From positions 1-64,000 of the forward strand of contig SYOX01000149.1 of assembly GCA_005804885.1 (NCBI GenBank): a stretch of 64,000 bases of DNA, written 5' to 3'. Numbering within the stretch: the first letter of the stretch is position 1; every line of letters starts with the position of its first letter. Below are positions 9,671-19,025 of this stretch, one piece after another. The notes under the pieces are model-generated. The model was given only the letters and a program-made list of their open reading frames with translations. It ran no database searches and had not been told where the DNA came from. Position numbers and translations under genes: made by a program. This stretch comes from Pseudomonadota bacterium (GTDB lineage Bacteria; Myxococcota_A; Bradymonadia; Bradymonadales; GCA-2716585).

Positions 9671-10558
9671 ATGCCCACTGGCAGGCCCACCCTCCTCATC
9701 CTCATCACCCTCGGTCTCCTTGGCAGCGCAGGCTGCGCGTGCGGAGAGTGCGAGGGAGAGCCCCCAGCCGTCGATCGATCCGGTCGACCAGCGCCGACGA
9801 TCCCGGAAGGCGATCGATCCGAGCTTGAGAGCCGGAAAGCGGCCCCCGGCTGGGCTCTGCGCGAAGACAAGAACGGGCAGCAGTCGCGCCTGTCCGACAT
9901 GGAGGGCCACCTGAGCAGGCTCTTCGGAGCCGGGCTGACGACCCCGGATGAGGGGATCAGGGACGGGCTTCTGGCGTGCTACGTCGCGCTCAAGGACACC
10001 GCGAAGGACAGCAATGCCGAGGGCCTCATCCCCTTCAGCGAGCCGGATCTGGCCTCGCGCCTGACCTTCGGGCAGCACCCCGAGATCGCGCGGCGAGGAG
10101 GCGAGGACAGGCGGGACATGAGGCTGACGATCCCCTTCATCTCGCTCAAGAAGGGCCAGAAGTTGCGCGTCAAGATCGCGGATCGGGACGGCGCCAGCAA
10201 CGACGACCTGATCGACGACCTCAGGGCGAACTTTGAGGGCCTGCCCATGATGCTCGACGGCGAGGCCGCGACCGTGGAGTGCCGCGCGGTCCCTGACGCC
10301 GTGCGGGACGAGCGCGTCGAGATCCTCTACGACGTCTTCACCCAGGCCCACGCCTACGCCGCCGCCGTCCAGCGAGACCCGGCCGCCATCGAAGAGGGAT
10401 ACCCCGACATCCAGGTCAACGAGATGAAGGGGGCGTTGCGCCTCATCGCCGAGATCGCGGGCTGGCAGCACCCCTACGCCGTCGAGGGCGTCCAGAAGTT
10501 CGACGACGCCCTCCAGCACCTCGAAGCGACCTTCCCTGGCAAGCGCGAGGCGCCCTGA
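9671..10558 (+). CDS. Unknown lipoprotein, 295 residues
   Basis: I do not recognise the family. The ATG at 9671 gives an N-terminus MPTGRPTLLILITLGLLG followed by SAGC, a good lipoprotein signal, so I prefer it to an in-frame ATG at 9590 that would bury the signal. The mature part is charged, has a short acidic and Cys-rich start (CACGECEGE), and is predicted mixed alpha/beta with no internal repeats. It lies 100 bp downstream of the CotH gene on the same strand and may be co-transcribed with it. Confidence 0.7.
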   Translation: MPTGRPTLLILITLGLLGSAGCACGECEGEPPAVDRSGRPAPTIPEGDRSELESRKAAPGWALREDKNGQQSRLSDMEGHLSRLFGAGLTTPDEGIRDGLLACYVALKDTAKDSNAEGLIPFSEPDLASRLTFGQHPEIARRGGEDRRDMRLTIPFISLKKGQKLRVKIADRDGASNDDLIDDLRANFEGLPMMLDGEAATVECRAVPDAVRDERVEILYDVFTQAHAYAAAVQRDPAAIEEGYPDIQVNEMKGALRLIAEIAGWQHPYAVEGVQKFDDALQHLEATFPGKREAP

Positions 10559-10866
10559 GCAAGCCGGGGCGTCGAGAGGCCCGCCGCCCTCCGAGTCGAC
10601 CTCGGCGAAGGCGCCTCACGTTGACGCAACCTCCCGCAGATTCACGACAAATTCAACAACAAGCGCGTGAAGAGAGCGATCGCGCCCGGGTGCTGGCAGG
10701 AGTCCGGGCGTCGCCACCAGACGAAGGCGACGGGATCCTGGGCAGGGCGTGGGGGGCCGGTGGGAGGGAGGGGGCCCTGGCAGCTCATACGGAACCACGC
10801 TCAAGCCACTTACACTTTGGGCCACCAGGATGACCAAGATGAAAGTGGTTCAAACGTGGTTCCGTA
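10559..10866. other. Intergenic between converging genes
   Basis: 308 bp between the unknown lipoprotein (plus) and the lysyl-oxidase-like gene (minus). It contains the inverted repeat listed at 10787-10867 and a short CCGAG/CTCGG dyad near 10590. Short open frames here look like noise. Confidence 0.5.
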
Positions 10867-10867
10867 T
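10787..10867. repeat. 81-bp inverted repeat touching a stop codon
   Basis: A perfect 13-bp inverted repeat (ATACGGAACCACG at 10787-10799, its complement at 10855-10867) encloses shorter matching pieces (CCACTT at 10806-10811 with AAGTGG at 10843-10848). The right arm overlaps the first base of the minus-strand stop triplet of the lysyl-oxidase-like gene, so the hairpin would form at the extreme 3' end of its message. There is no T-run, so this is not a classical intrinsic terminator; a REP-like element or mRNA 3' stabiliser is possible. Confidence 0.6.
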
Positions 10868-12870
10868 CAGTCGGCCGTGGTGCAGTTGACGTCCACGGCG
10901 CCGTCGCCCAGGATCGCGCCGTTGTAGAGGGCGAAGGCGCCGCCAGGCTCGACGACCGAGCGCGACGACGGGCAGGTGAAGGTCACCTCGGTGGGCTCGC
11001 CGCCGATGACGACGCTCGCCAGCGAGTCCAGGAAGGTGCAGGCCGTGCCGACGCCCAGAGCCGCGCTCGACTCGCACAGGCGCAAGACCTGCGAGGGGGC
11101 GTCAGGGCCGCCGGCCACCGAGCAGCTCAAGGTCGTCTGCTGGCCCGCGACGCAGGTCTTCACCGGCCCTTCAGTCAGGCCGCAGTCGCGCATCGGGCCG
11201 ATCTGGCCGCGGGTGCAGGGCGCCGTGACATAGCCGCCGGTCTTCGGGATCTCGACCGGGCGCGCCTGGGCGTTGTTGCCGTCCCAACCCTCAGGGAACT
11301 CGCACATCGGCCTGTCGATGGACTCACCGGCCTCCGTCATGAAGTCCGTCTCCTCGAAGGCCAGGTTGCCCTCGTCGTCCAGGATCGGCGTGCCCTCGCA
11401 CAGGAATCGCTCGGGGTTGGCCACGAAGGACAGGTCTGCGTTGATCGGGCCGTCGCTGGTGTCGATGTCGGTGATGTCGATCCACTGGCAGTCGAGGTTG
11501 GCGCCGTACTCGTCGCCCCAGCCCGAGGTGAGCCCCTGGTAATTGCACCCCGAGTACTCCGTCACCATCGAGGTCTCCTCGTTGTTGAAGTGGCGCGTGC
11601 CCGTCTCCAGGCAGAAGGCCCGCTTGAGCCCGACGGTGCGCTCGCCCTCGGCCGTGACCGTGAAGTCGCCGTAGAACTTGAAGTGGTAGTGATCGTGGCA
11701 GGCGCTGTACTCGAAGATGTTGTGCTGGCCAAGCTCCGTCGTCGAGCCGTCCTCGGCCTCGATGAAGTAGTCGACGTCGCCGATGTGCAGATCCTCGCGG
11801 CCGACGTTGCGCAAGAAGGCGTCGAAGCGCAGCAGGCGCCGCCACCCCACCCCCGTGACGCAGCGCTCCTGCACCGCGCAGTCGTCCGGCCCTATGTACT
11901 TGTAGACAATACGGTTGTTCTCCATCGCGTCGCCGATGGGCTCCACGTCCGCCGTCGGGCTGCGGAACTCCCCGACCCGCGAGCGCGCAGCCACCGTCTC
12001 GTCGTAGGGCAGCCGCTCGAAGTTGAGATCCACCGCGACGCGGCCCACCGCCCGCTCCAGCGCCTCGACGCACGACTCCGTCGGCAGGGGCAGCGTCGAG
12101 TGGCAGCCCTCGAAGCTCGGCTCGTCCTCCACCTCGCAGAGATCGTCGTAGTAGGTCGACACGCTCTCGGCGTCGACGCTGTTGGGCGGGAACTCGGCCT
12201 CGTCCATGCACGCCCAGCCCGTCCGCTGCAGGAGCAGCTCCGGGTCCACCGGCAACACGAAGGACTCGGTCCAGACCCCGCCGATGACCGTCAGATCCTC
12301 CTCGGAGTCGGCCACGGAGCCCACGTCCGAGACGATCTCGCTCTCCATCTTGTAGTCGACCGCGACCACGTCGTGGCCGTCGATCATCTGCCGGGACAGC
12401 GTGCCCATGTCCACGTTGATGCGGTGCACCTGGGGCGGCGGCAGGTTGAGCGGCCCCTTGCCCTCCTCCTCCTCATAATAGTAGGCCCGGAAGGTCAGCC
12501 TGTACTGCACCAGCTCGAGCTGACGCTCGGCCCTCGCCTCCCAGGCCTCAACCGGCCAATCAAGGATCGCCGCCGCGACCTGCTCCCTGTCCCCCTCCGG
12601 GATCTCGTCGAGCACCACCCCCACCTTGCTCTCCAGGGTCGTCGCGATGATGGCGCCGGGATCCTCTGGCTCACCTTCAGGCTCTCCCTCGGGCTCGCCC
12701 TCAGGCTCACCCTCAGGGTTGCCCTCGGGCTGACCCTCGGGTTCGCCCTCCGGCTCTCCCTCGGGCGTCGCCTCCGGCTCAGCGGGTTGAGGCTTGGGGG
12801 GATCGTCAGAGCAGGCCAAGGCGGACAGGAGCACACCCAGGACCACGAGAGAAAGGAGACGTCTGTGCAT
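10867..12870 (-). CDS. Lysyl-oxidase-like copper amine oxidase lipoprotein
   Basis: A 667-residue lipoprotein (LSALAC lipobox) with a stalk of EGEPEG/EGQPEG repeats at about residues 32-66. A central region of unknown fold follows, then a lysyl oxidase domain (about 340-480). The copper motif is intact as H-x-H-x-H (CHDHYHF, His392, 394, 396). GLKRAFCLE places Lys416 where human LOX has the lysine that forms the lysine-tyrosylquinone cofactor, and DEYGANLDCQWIDITD places Tyr455 as the partner tyrosine. Known family chemistry is oxidative deamination of primary amines to aldehydes. The last 120 residues are Cys-rich. I chose the ATG at 12870 because it gives a proper signal peptide; upstream in-frame starts do not. 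Substrate unknown; lipoprotein anchoring suggests it acts outside the inner membrane. Confidence 0.87.
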   Translation of the reverse strand: MHRRLLSLVVLGVLLSALACSDDPPKPQPAEPEATPEGEPEGEPEGQPEGNPEGEPEGEPEGEPEGEPEDPGAIIATTLESKVGVVLDEIPEGDREQVAAAILDWPVEAWEARAERQLELVQYRLTFRAYYYEEEEGKGPLNLPPPQVHRINVDMGTLSRQMIDGHDVVAVDYKMESEIVSDVGSVADSEEDLTVIGGVWTESFVLPVDPELLLQRTGWACMDEAEFPPNSVDAESVSTYYDDLCEVEDEPSFEGCHSTLPLPTESCVEALERAVGRVAVDLNFERLPYDETVAARSRVGEFRSPTADVEPIGDAMENNRIVYKYIGPDDCAVQERCVTGVGWRRLLRFDAFLRNVGREDLHIGDVDYFIEAEDGSTTELGQHNIFEYSACHDHYHFKFYGDFTVTAEGERTVGLKRAFCLETGTRHFNNEETSMVTEYSGCNYQGLTSGWGDEYGANLDCQWIDITDIDTSDGPINADLSFVANPERFLCEGTPILDDEGNLAFEETDFMTEAGESIDRPMCEFPEGWDGNNAQARPVEIPKTGGYVTAPCTRGQIGPMRDCGLTEGPVKTCVAGQQTTLSCSVAGGPDAPSQVLRLCESSAALGVGTACTFLDSLASVVIGGEPTEVTFTCPSSRSVVEPGGAFALYNGAILGDGAVDVNCTTAD
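12670..12774 (-). repeat. Pro-Glu-Gly stalk repeat in the LOX gene
   Basis: Tandem 12-nt units encode PEGE/PEGQ/PEGN tetrapeptides directly after the lipidated cysteine. They likely form an extended, acidic spacer that lifts the enzyme domain from the membrane. A near-identical repeat type occurs in an unrelated lipoprotein at 29494-29640. Confidence 0.85.
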
Positions 12871-12938
12871 GGGGCTCACCAGGTTAAGGTCGACTCTGAG
12901 GCGGATCATGCCAGCGCGCCATAGGAAGTCAATCCCCA

Positions 12939-13365
12939 TCAATGGCCCAGGTTTGCTCAGTGAAGGTTCCAAGGCCCGCGACGCCACGGCATCCCACGCC
13001 ACGATCGTGCCGACGGCGTATCGCCCCACGCTCCTCGCACCGCCCCCGTTGGGGACGGGCTCGTCGGGTGGGGCTAGAAGCTCAGGGTGGGCTGCGCCCT
13101 GTCGGTCGCAGGCCCCCGCACGACCCAGGTCGACACCAGAGGGCGTGAAAACCCCAATCCACAGGCCCACTTCGACGCGCTGATCCGGCCCTTCGATCCG
13201 CCCTGGCCCGCCCGCCGGCCTGCGCCCAACGGGCGCAGCCCGCCCGGGCATCCAAGCCCCACCCGACGAGCCCGTCCCCAACGGGGGCGGTGCGAGGAGC
13301 GTGGGGCGATCGGCGGGCGCGGCAGGACTTCAGGCTTCACTGAGCAAACCTGTCAATGGCCCAGG
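12939..13365. mobile_element. Nested palindromic element, MITE-like
   Basis: About 427 bp with layered symmetry and no gene. From outside in: a 13-bp direct repeat TCAATGGCCCAGG (12939-12951 and 13353-13365); a 17-bp inverted repeat (12949-12965 with 13335-13351); then a perfect 55-bp inverted repeat (13021-13075 with 13255-13309). An imperfect inverted repeat continues inward (GGCTGCGCCC near 13090 against GGGCGCAGCC near 13235). The centre is about 180 bp. The left arm has about 30 bp more than the right between the two inverted repeats. It fits a non-autonomous transposable element or a very large hairpin; no transposase is encoded. Confidence 0.7.
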
Positions 13366-13471
13366 CGCTCCACGAAGCCCCACCGCGACCGGCGCTCCGC
13401 GGCGCGCTTGCGCCGGGCGGCGGCTTGGGATGTAATGGGATCTTGAAGGCGCACCACCGCGGGACGACACC

Positions 13472-13900
13472 ATGATGAACAAGCTCCCCATCCTCTCCCT
13501 GGCCTCGGCGCTCCTGGCCATCCTCGCCGCCTGCGGCGACGATCAGCGCTTCGCCGTCATCGGCGGCTGCGAGATCCGCCCTGGGACCATCTGCCTGGAG
13601 GCCAACCTCGCCGGCGCCAACCTGACCGGCGCGCAGCTCGACGACGCCGATCTGAGGCGCGCGAACCTGTCCGGCGCCCTCCTGACCGACGCCAGCCTGC
13701 GGAGCACGGATCTGCGCGGCGCCAACATCTCGGGGGCGAACCTGGTCGGGGCGGATATGGCCGGCTCGGAGATCGACGACCTCCGCTTCGACGGCACGGA
13801 GCGCTGGGGCAACACGCGCTGCCCGAACGGCTCGAACAGCGACCAGAACGAAAGCCGCTCCTGCATCCCCCCCCGCGCCCAGGACCAGCCCCCGCCCTGA
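13472..13900 (+). CDS. Single-module pentapeptide lipoprotein, miniature of the 393-5513 protein
   Basis: 142 residues with a lipoprotein signal (LAILAAC). The mature part is one copy of the same module that is repeated nine times in the giant protein: a C-x3-P-x3-C cap (CEIRPGTIC, residues 31-39), about 15 A(D/N)LxG pentapeptides, then [15 protein letters not shown] with a final Cys at 129. The shared cap and tail make common descent likely. Either of two consecutive ATG codons (13472, 13475) could start it. It follows the palindromic element by about 100 bp. The tail ends in a Pro-rich stretch. Confidence 0.88.
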   Translation: MMNKLPILSLASALLAILAACGDDQRFAVIGGCEIRPGTICLEANLAGANLTGAQLDDADLRRANLSGALLTDASLRSTDLRGANISGANLVGADMAGSEIDDLRFDGTERWGNTRCPNGSNSDQNESRSCIPPRAQDQPPP

Positions 13901-14054
13901 ACCCGACCGCCCCCCCACGCACTCCACCCCCTGACCCGGACGCTCGCAAATCCGCGCGCACTCCATTAATGTTGGGCCTCGGCTGGGGGATCGCCCCGGT
14001 CGAGCCTTGATCCGCGGGCCTGCCCTCAGGGCGCAGGCCAGGAGCACGAGTCCG

Positions 14055-16280
14055 ATGCGCATCCCCAACCTCTGGTTTTCGCTCATTATTTTCGCGGTGG
14101 CCCTCGCGACCGGCTGCGGGACCGGCGGCGATCCGGCCATCATCGAGGTCACGCGCATCGCCAGCACCACCGACACCGTCGGCCCCTACGAGGTCCGCGC
14201 CACGGTCGTCGACGACGGGCGGATCGACGCGGTCACGCTCTTCGTCCAGATCAAGCCGGGCGACGAGGCCTTCACCGCCACGGCGATGCGCCCGCTGGCC
14301 GGCGACGTCTTCCGCGCCACGATCCCGGGGCAGCCCACCGGCACCCAGATCGCCTATTACGTCCAGGCCGTCGACAACGGCGGCCGCAAGGTCACCTTCC
14401 CCGAGGACGCCCCCGCCTCGGCGCTGGCCTTCAGCATCATGGGCCAGGTCCAGGACGAGGCCGACGTGGGCGACAACAGCCCGGACGTCTACCTCGACAT
14501 CCCGCCCGAGGACAGCGGCATCGTGGTGCCGGACACGGGCTTCGAGGACGCCGAGCAGGACGTCCCGATCTTCGACGAGTGCTTCGTCTCCTTCGCCTTC
14601 CCCTTCGAGGGCACGACGCTGACGGACCGCAATGACAACGACCCGATGCGGCCCGGCTTGCAGATCAACATCTCGGCGGACATCGGGGAGTACCCGCCGG
14701 GCGCGAGGGCGATCCTCCGCATCAGCGACGGGCGAGAGGTGGTCCAGGACAGGCTCGTCGGCGGCCGGGTCGTCTTCCCTGGCGTCACGCTGCCGGAGGG
14801 TCGGGTCTTGCTGGAGATCACGATCCCGGAGGCGAACAACGGCTGCTCGGACTCGGTCGGGATCGAGGTCGACTCCAACCCCCTCGACAGCGACGGCGAC
14901 TCGATCCCCGATGATCTCGACAACTGCCCTCTGGTCCCCAACCCCGATCAGGCCGACCTGGATCGGGACGGCCTCGGCGACGCCTGCGACGACGACCTGG
15001 ACGGCGACAGGATCGGCAATGCCCTGGACAACTGCCCCTTCCTGGCCAACCCCGATCAGGCCGACCTCGACCGCGACGGCGAGGGCGACGCCTGCGAGCG
15101 GGACATCGACGGGGACGGGGTGCTGGACGCGCAGGACAACTGCCCCAGGTCCCCGAACCGGGATCAGGCCGACCTCGACGGGGACGACCTGGGCGACGTC
15201 TGCGACGGGGATGACGACGAGGACGGGCTCAACGACGTGATCGACAACTGCCCGAGGGCGGCCAACCCCGATCAGGCCGACACCGACGGCGACGGCCAGG
15301 GCGACCTGTGCGACGGGGACATCGACGACGACGGGGTGCCCAACGCGCGCGACAACTGCCCCGCCGTCGTCAACCCCGACCAGCGCGACATGGACGGGGA
15401 CGGCCAGGGCGACGCCTGCGACGGCCAGACGGACTGCAGCACCGACGCCGAGTGCGGCCCGGGCGCGATCTGCAACCAGAACACCTGCGTGCCCTTGACC
15501 CCCTGCGCCTCGACCATCGACTGCGAGGTGGGCTTCCTGTGCCGCGAGGGGCAGTGTCTGCCGGCCACGCGGCTGCCGAGCAACTCCTGCGAGGACGGCG
15601 AGGATTGCGGCGAGGGGCTGGTGTGCTCCTTCAACCTGTGCACCCCGGAGCGGTGCTTTGACGCGGACGACTGCCCGCAGAACCAGCGCTGCTTCTCGGG
15701 CGAGTGCATCGACGAGGACTTCCCGCTGCCGGAAAGCTGCCGCCAGGATGAGGACTGCGGGGAGGGCCGGCAGTGCGTCGCGAACCTGTGCGTGGTGCGC
15801 CAGTGCGACACGGATCAAGATTGCGGCGGCGGGGACAGCTGCATCAGGGGCTTCTGCGTCCCCTTCGACCCGCCCTTCCCCATCGACGAGTGCAATGACG
15901 ACTCGGACTGCAGCGGCTTCTTCAGCCGGTGCTTCCTGGGCATCTGCGCGCCCGACCTGCCCTTCATCCCCGACGAGTGCTTCGACGACCGGGACTGCGC
16001 GGAGGACGAGACCTGCATCGTCGCGGTCTGCTTCCCGGCGCAATGCCGGCTCAGGGAGGACTGCGCCGAGGGCGAGGACTGCCGCTTTGGCTTCTGCGTG
16101 CCGGAGGATCTGCCGCCGCCGGTGCCTGGGACCTGCGTGACGGATGCGGAGTGCCCGGAGGGGTCGAGCTGCTTCTTTACGATCTGCATCCCCGACAGCG
16201 TCCCTTTGCCGAGGCCCTGCGATGAGGACGCCGACTGCCCCAACAACCAGTGCACCTTCGGCTTCTGCCTGCCCTTCTAG
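14055..16280 (+). CDS. Thrombospondin type 3 and Cys-rich repeat lipoprotein
   Basis: 741 residues with a lipobox (LATGC). Residues about 25-130 look like an Ig-type fold ([20 protein letters not shown]). Residues about 273-458 are five thrombospondin type 3 units of the DxDxDGxxDxxDNCPxxxNPDQ type, which bind calcium in known proteins. Residues 459-741 carry about eleven short DxDCxxGxxCxxxxC units, resembling the Cys-rich repeats common in myxobacterial surface proteins. The chosen ATG gives a clean signal peptide, whereas the upstream in-frame start at 14007 does not. The gene is followed at 63 bp by the phosphotransferase-like gene and may be its first operon partner. Likely a rigid, calcium-dependent extracellular stalk; ligand unknown. 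Confidence 0.9.
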   Translation: MRIPNLWFSLIIFAVALATGCGTGGDPAIIEVTRIASTTDTVGPYEVRATVVDDGRIDAVTLFVQIKPGDEAFTATAMRPLAGDVFRATIPGQPTGTQIAYYVQAVDNGGRKVTFPEDAPASALAFSIMGQVQDEADVGDNSPDVYLDIPPEDSGIVVPDTGFEDAEQDVPIFDECFVSFAFPFEGTTLTDRNDNDPMRPGLQINISADIGEYPPGARAILRISDGREVVQDRLVGGRVVFPGVTLPEGRVLLEITIPEANNGCSDSVGIEVDSNPLDSDGDSIPDDLDNCPLVPNPDQADLDRDGLGDACDDDLDGDRIGNALDNCPFLANPDQADLDRDGEGDACERDIDGDGVLDAQDNCPRSPNRDQADLDGDDLGDVCDGDDDEDGLNDVIDNCPRAANPDQADTDGDGQGDLCDGDIDDDGVPNARDNCPAVVNPDQRDMDGDGQGDACDGQTDCSTDAECGPGAICNQNTCVPLTPCASTIDCEVGFLCREGQCLPATRLPSNSCEDGEDCGEGLVCSFNLCTPERCFDADDCPQNQRCFSGECIDEDFPLPESCRQDEDCGEGRQCVANLCVVRQCDTDQDCGGGDSCIRGFCVPFDPPFPIDECNDDSDCSGFFSRCFLGICAPDLPFIPDECFDDRDCAEDETCIVAVCFPAQCRLREDCAEGEDCRFGFCVPEDLPPPVPGTCVTDAECPEGSSCFFTICIPDSVPLPRPCDEDADCPNNQCTFGFCLPF

Positions 16281-16343
16281 GGCGGCGCTGGCCCTCACGG
16301 ACGCGCCGATCCAGGCGCCGATCCATCCTCCTGTGAGCCCCCC

Positions 16344-18974
16344 ATGCCCCAGCGCCGCCGAGGCCCCCACGATCCGCTCATCCTCCCCCTCTCGGACGAC
16401 GCCCGCGCGACCCGCGCGCTGCTGGGCGGCAAGGGCGCGGCGCTCGGGGCGCTGACCCGCGCCGGGCTGCCGGTGCCGGAGGGCTTCGTGGTCACGACGC
16501 GGGCCTACCGGATGGCGCTCGGCGCGGCGCTGGTGGGCATCCGCGACAGCCGCAGCGCCCAAGGGGCGATCCTGGCCTTGACCTTGCCCGAGGATCTGCT
16601 GCGGGAGCTGCGCGCGGCCTTCGAGGGGCTCGGCGGCGATGGCGTCGCGCTCGCGGTGCGCTCCAGCGCCATGGACGAGGACGGCCAGACGCTCTCCTTC
16701 GCGGGCCAGCAGAAGAGCTTCCTGGGGGTGCGGGGCTTCGAGGCGCTCTGCGACAGGCTGCGCGAGGTCTGGGCCTCGCTCTTTGGCGCCGAGGCGCTCA
16801 TCTATCGGAGCGAGGCCAGCCTGGAGGCCGCCCCGCCGCTGATGGCGGTGGTGGTCCAGCGCCTCGTCCACGCGCGCAGCGCCGGGGTCTGCTTCACCAT
16901 CAACCCGATCAGCGGCGCGCGCCAGGAGATGGTCGTCTCGGCCGCGCCCGGGCTGGGCGAGACGGTGGTTTCTGGAGGCGCGGCGGACACTTACTACGTG
17001 CGCCGCGCCGACGGTCGGGCGCTCAGGCGAGAGATCGCCCGCAAGCCGAGCCGCCTCGTGGCCGGCGCGCAGGGGGTGAAGAGCGAGTCGGTCGAGGCGC
17101 GCGACGCGCCTTGCCTGGACGACGCGGAGCTGGCCCGCGTCACGCAGATCTGCAGCCAGATCGAGTCCCAGCAGGGCTCGCCCCAGGACATCGAGTGGGC
17201 CTTTGACGAGGAGGGGGGGCTGTGGATCCTCCAGGCCAGGCCCATCACGACGGGCAAGGCGTCGCTGCCGGGATCGCGGGGCGGGACCTCCTTCTGGACG
17301 AACACGAACGTCGGCGAGGCGCTGCCTGGGGTGGGCACGCCGATGACGTGGTCGATCATCAGGGGGTTCAGCCGCAGGGGCTTCGAGGCGGCCTTCGGGG
17401 CGCTGGGGCTGGACGTGCCGGAGTCCTACGAGCTGGTGGGGTCTTTTCACGGCAGGGTCTTCCTGAACATCACACAGTTCGCCAGCGTCATCACCCAGAT
17501 CCCGTGGATGAAGCCCGAGACGATCCTGAAGCTGGCCGGCGGCCCCGCCGTCGAGCAGATCGAGGGCGGCTATGAGCAGCACTCGTCGCGCAGCTTCCTG
17601 CTGAGGCTGCCGCTGACGATCCCGCGCATGATCGGCTCGCAGCTCACCCTGCCCTTCGCGGGCCGGCAGTGGGCCAGGCGCTTCCGCAAGCGGCGCGACG
17701 GCTTCTTCGCGAGGCCGATCGGGGCGATCTCGCCGGCCGCGCTGCTGGAGGTGCTCAAGGAGGTCGACGATCTCTTTGACCGCACGGGGCTGATCATGAT
17801 CGCCTGCTCCAGCAACTTCCTGTCGAGCTACGTCGCGACCCACGAGCTGCTGGGGCGCTGGGGCGGCCCGGAGGCCGCCGCCCGCGAGCAGCAGCTCTTT
17901 GCGGGGCTCGACGGGGTCCGCAGCGCCGAGCCCGGCCTGGAGCTGCTCAGGATGGCCCACCACATCAAGGGCCACCCGCGCCTGGAGGGCTACTTCGTCG
18001 ACACCAGCGCGGCCGACATCGTCGCGCAGCTCGACCGGATGATCGCCATCCCGGGCGGCGCGGCCCTCAGGCGCGACCTGGACGCCTTCTTGCGCGAGTA
18101 CGGCCACAGGGCCCCGCGCGAGGCCGAGATCGCCACGCCGCGCTGGCGCGAGGACCCCACCTTCATCATCGACACGCTGCGCACCTACCTCCAGGCCCCC
18201 TACCTGCCCTCGCCCGAGGAGATCCTGCGCGAGCAGCTCCACCAGCGCCGCGAGACGACCGAGGCGATCAGGCGCCACTTCACCACGGGCCTGGGGTTGA
18301 TCTTCCGCCAGGTGCTCGGCTGGAGCCAGCAGAACGCGCGGCTGCGCGAGGAGCTCAGGGCCTGCGTCGTGGACACGCTGGCGATGTACCGCCACGCCTT
18401 CCTGGAGATCGGCCGCAGGCTGGCCTCCGAGGGCGCGCTGGGCGATCCCGAGGACGTCTTCTTCCTGACCAGCCAGGAGGCCCGCGGTTTTCTGTCCGGC
18501 GACAGCGCCGACGACTTCGCCTTGCGGGTGATCGCGCGCCGGGCCGCCTTCGAGGCCTTCGAGGCCATCCCTGATCCTCCGGACAACTTCATGCTCATCG
18601 ACGGCGTGATCGTGACCACCGAGCAGGAGCCCGTCGAGGGCCGCGACACCATCGAGGGGCTGCCCGGCTCGTCGGGCCGGGTCACGGGGCCGGCGCGGGT
18701 CGTCATCGACCCGAGCGCGCCGGGGTCGACGCTGAGGCCCGGCGAGATCCTGGTCGCGCCGCTGACGGACGTGGGCTGGACGCCCCTCTTCCTGGCCGCC
18801 TCGGGGGTGGTGATGGACAAGGGCGGGCCGCTGTCGCACTCCTGCATCGTCGCCCGCGAGTTCGGCATCCCCGCGGTCGTCAACGCCCGCCGCGCCACCG
18901 AGCGCATCAAGACCGGCGACATCATCACCCTTGACGGCGACGCCGGCCTCGTCTATCTGCCCAAGAGGCCCTGA
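16344..18974 (+). CDS. PEP-synthase-type phosphotransferase, rifampicin-phosphotransferase-like layout
   Basis: 876 residues, cytoplasmic. The N-terminal 330 residues are the ATP-grasp PEP/pyruvate-binding domain (LGGKGAALGALTRAGLPVPEGF near 28-49, closing with ILQARPITT near 295). A long middle domain (about 330-760) has no strong match by eye. The C-terminal 110 residues are the swivelling phosphohistidine domain, with GGPLSHSCIVAREFGIP and His832 as the predicted phospho-carrier. PEP synthase and PPDK carry a PEP-binding barrel after the His domain. Here the His domain is last, as in rifampicin phosphotransferase, where the middle domain binds the acceptor. The acceptor cannot be told from sequence; antibiotic resistance is only one option. 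Confidence 0.85.
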   Translation: MPQRRRGPHDPLILPLSDDARATRALLGGKGAALGALTRAGLPVPEGFVVTTRAYRMALGAALVGIRDSRSAQGAILALTLPEDLLRELRAAFEGLGGDGVALAVRSSAMDEDGQTLSFAGQQKSFLGVRGFEALCDRLREVWASLFGAEALIYRSEASLEAAPPLMAVVVQRLVHARSAGVCFTINPISGARQEMVVSAAPGLGETVVSGGAADTYYVRRADGRALRREIARKPSRLVAGAQGVKSESVEARDAPCLDDAELARVTQICSQIESQQGSPQDIEWAFDEEGGLWILQARPITTGKASLPGSRGGTSFWTNTNVGEALPGVGTPMTWSIIRGFSRRGFEAAFGALGLDVPESYELVGSFHGRVFLNITQFASVITQIPWMKPETILKLAGGPAVEQIEGGYEQHSSRSFLLRLPLTIPRMIGSQLTLPFAGRQWARRFRKRRDGFFARPIGAISPAALLEVLKEVDDLFDRTGLIMIACSSNFLSSYVATHELLGRWGGPEAAAREQQLFAGLDGVRSAEPGLELLRMAHHIKGHPRLEGYFVDTSAADIVAQLDRMIAIPGGAALRRDLDAFLREYGHRAPREAEIATPRWREDPTFIIDTLRTYLQAPYLPSPEEILREQLHQRRETTEAIRRHFTTGLGLIFRQVLGWSQQNARLREELRACVVDTLAMYRHAFLEIGRRLASEGALGDPEDVFFLTSQEARGFLSGDSADDFALRVIARRAAFEAFEAIPDPPDNFMLIDGVIVTTEQEPVEGRDTIEGLPGSSGRVTGPARVVIDPSAPGSTLRPGEILVAPLTDVGWTPLFLAASGVVMDKGGPLSHSCIVAREFGIPAVVNARRATERIKTGDIITLDGDAGLVYLPKRP

Positions 18975-19025
18975 GACGATCCCGAGACACGAGGCGCCGC
19001 CCGGCCAGGCGGATAAGGAGACCCC

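Noticed and set aside
12670-12774. Collagen-like repeat
   Set aside because: Units are four residues (PEGE), not Gly-x-y triplets.
13081-13446. Short open frames within the palindromic element
   Set aside because: Both strands give similar Pro/Arg-rich strings because of the symmetry; no start site or motif.
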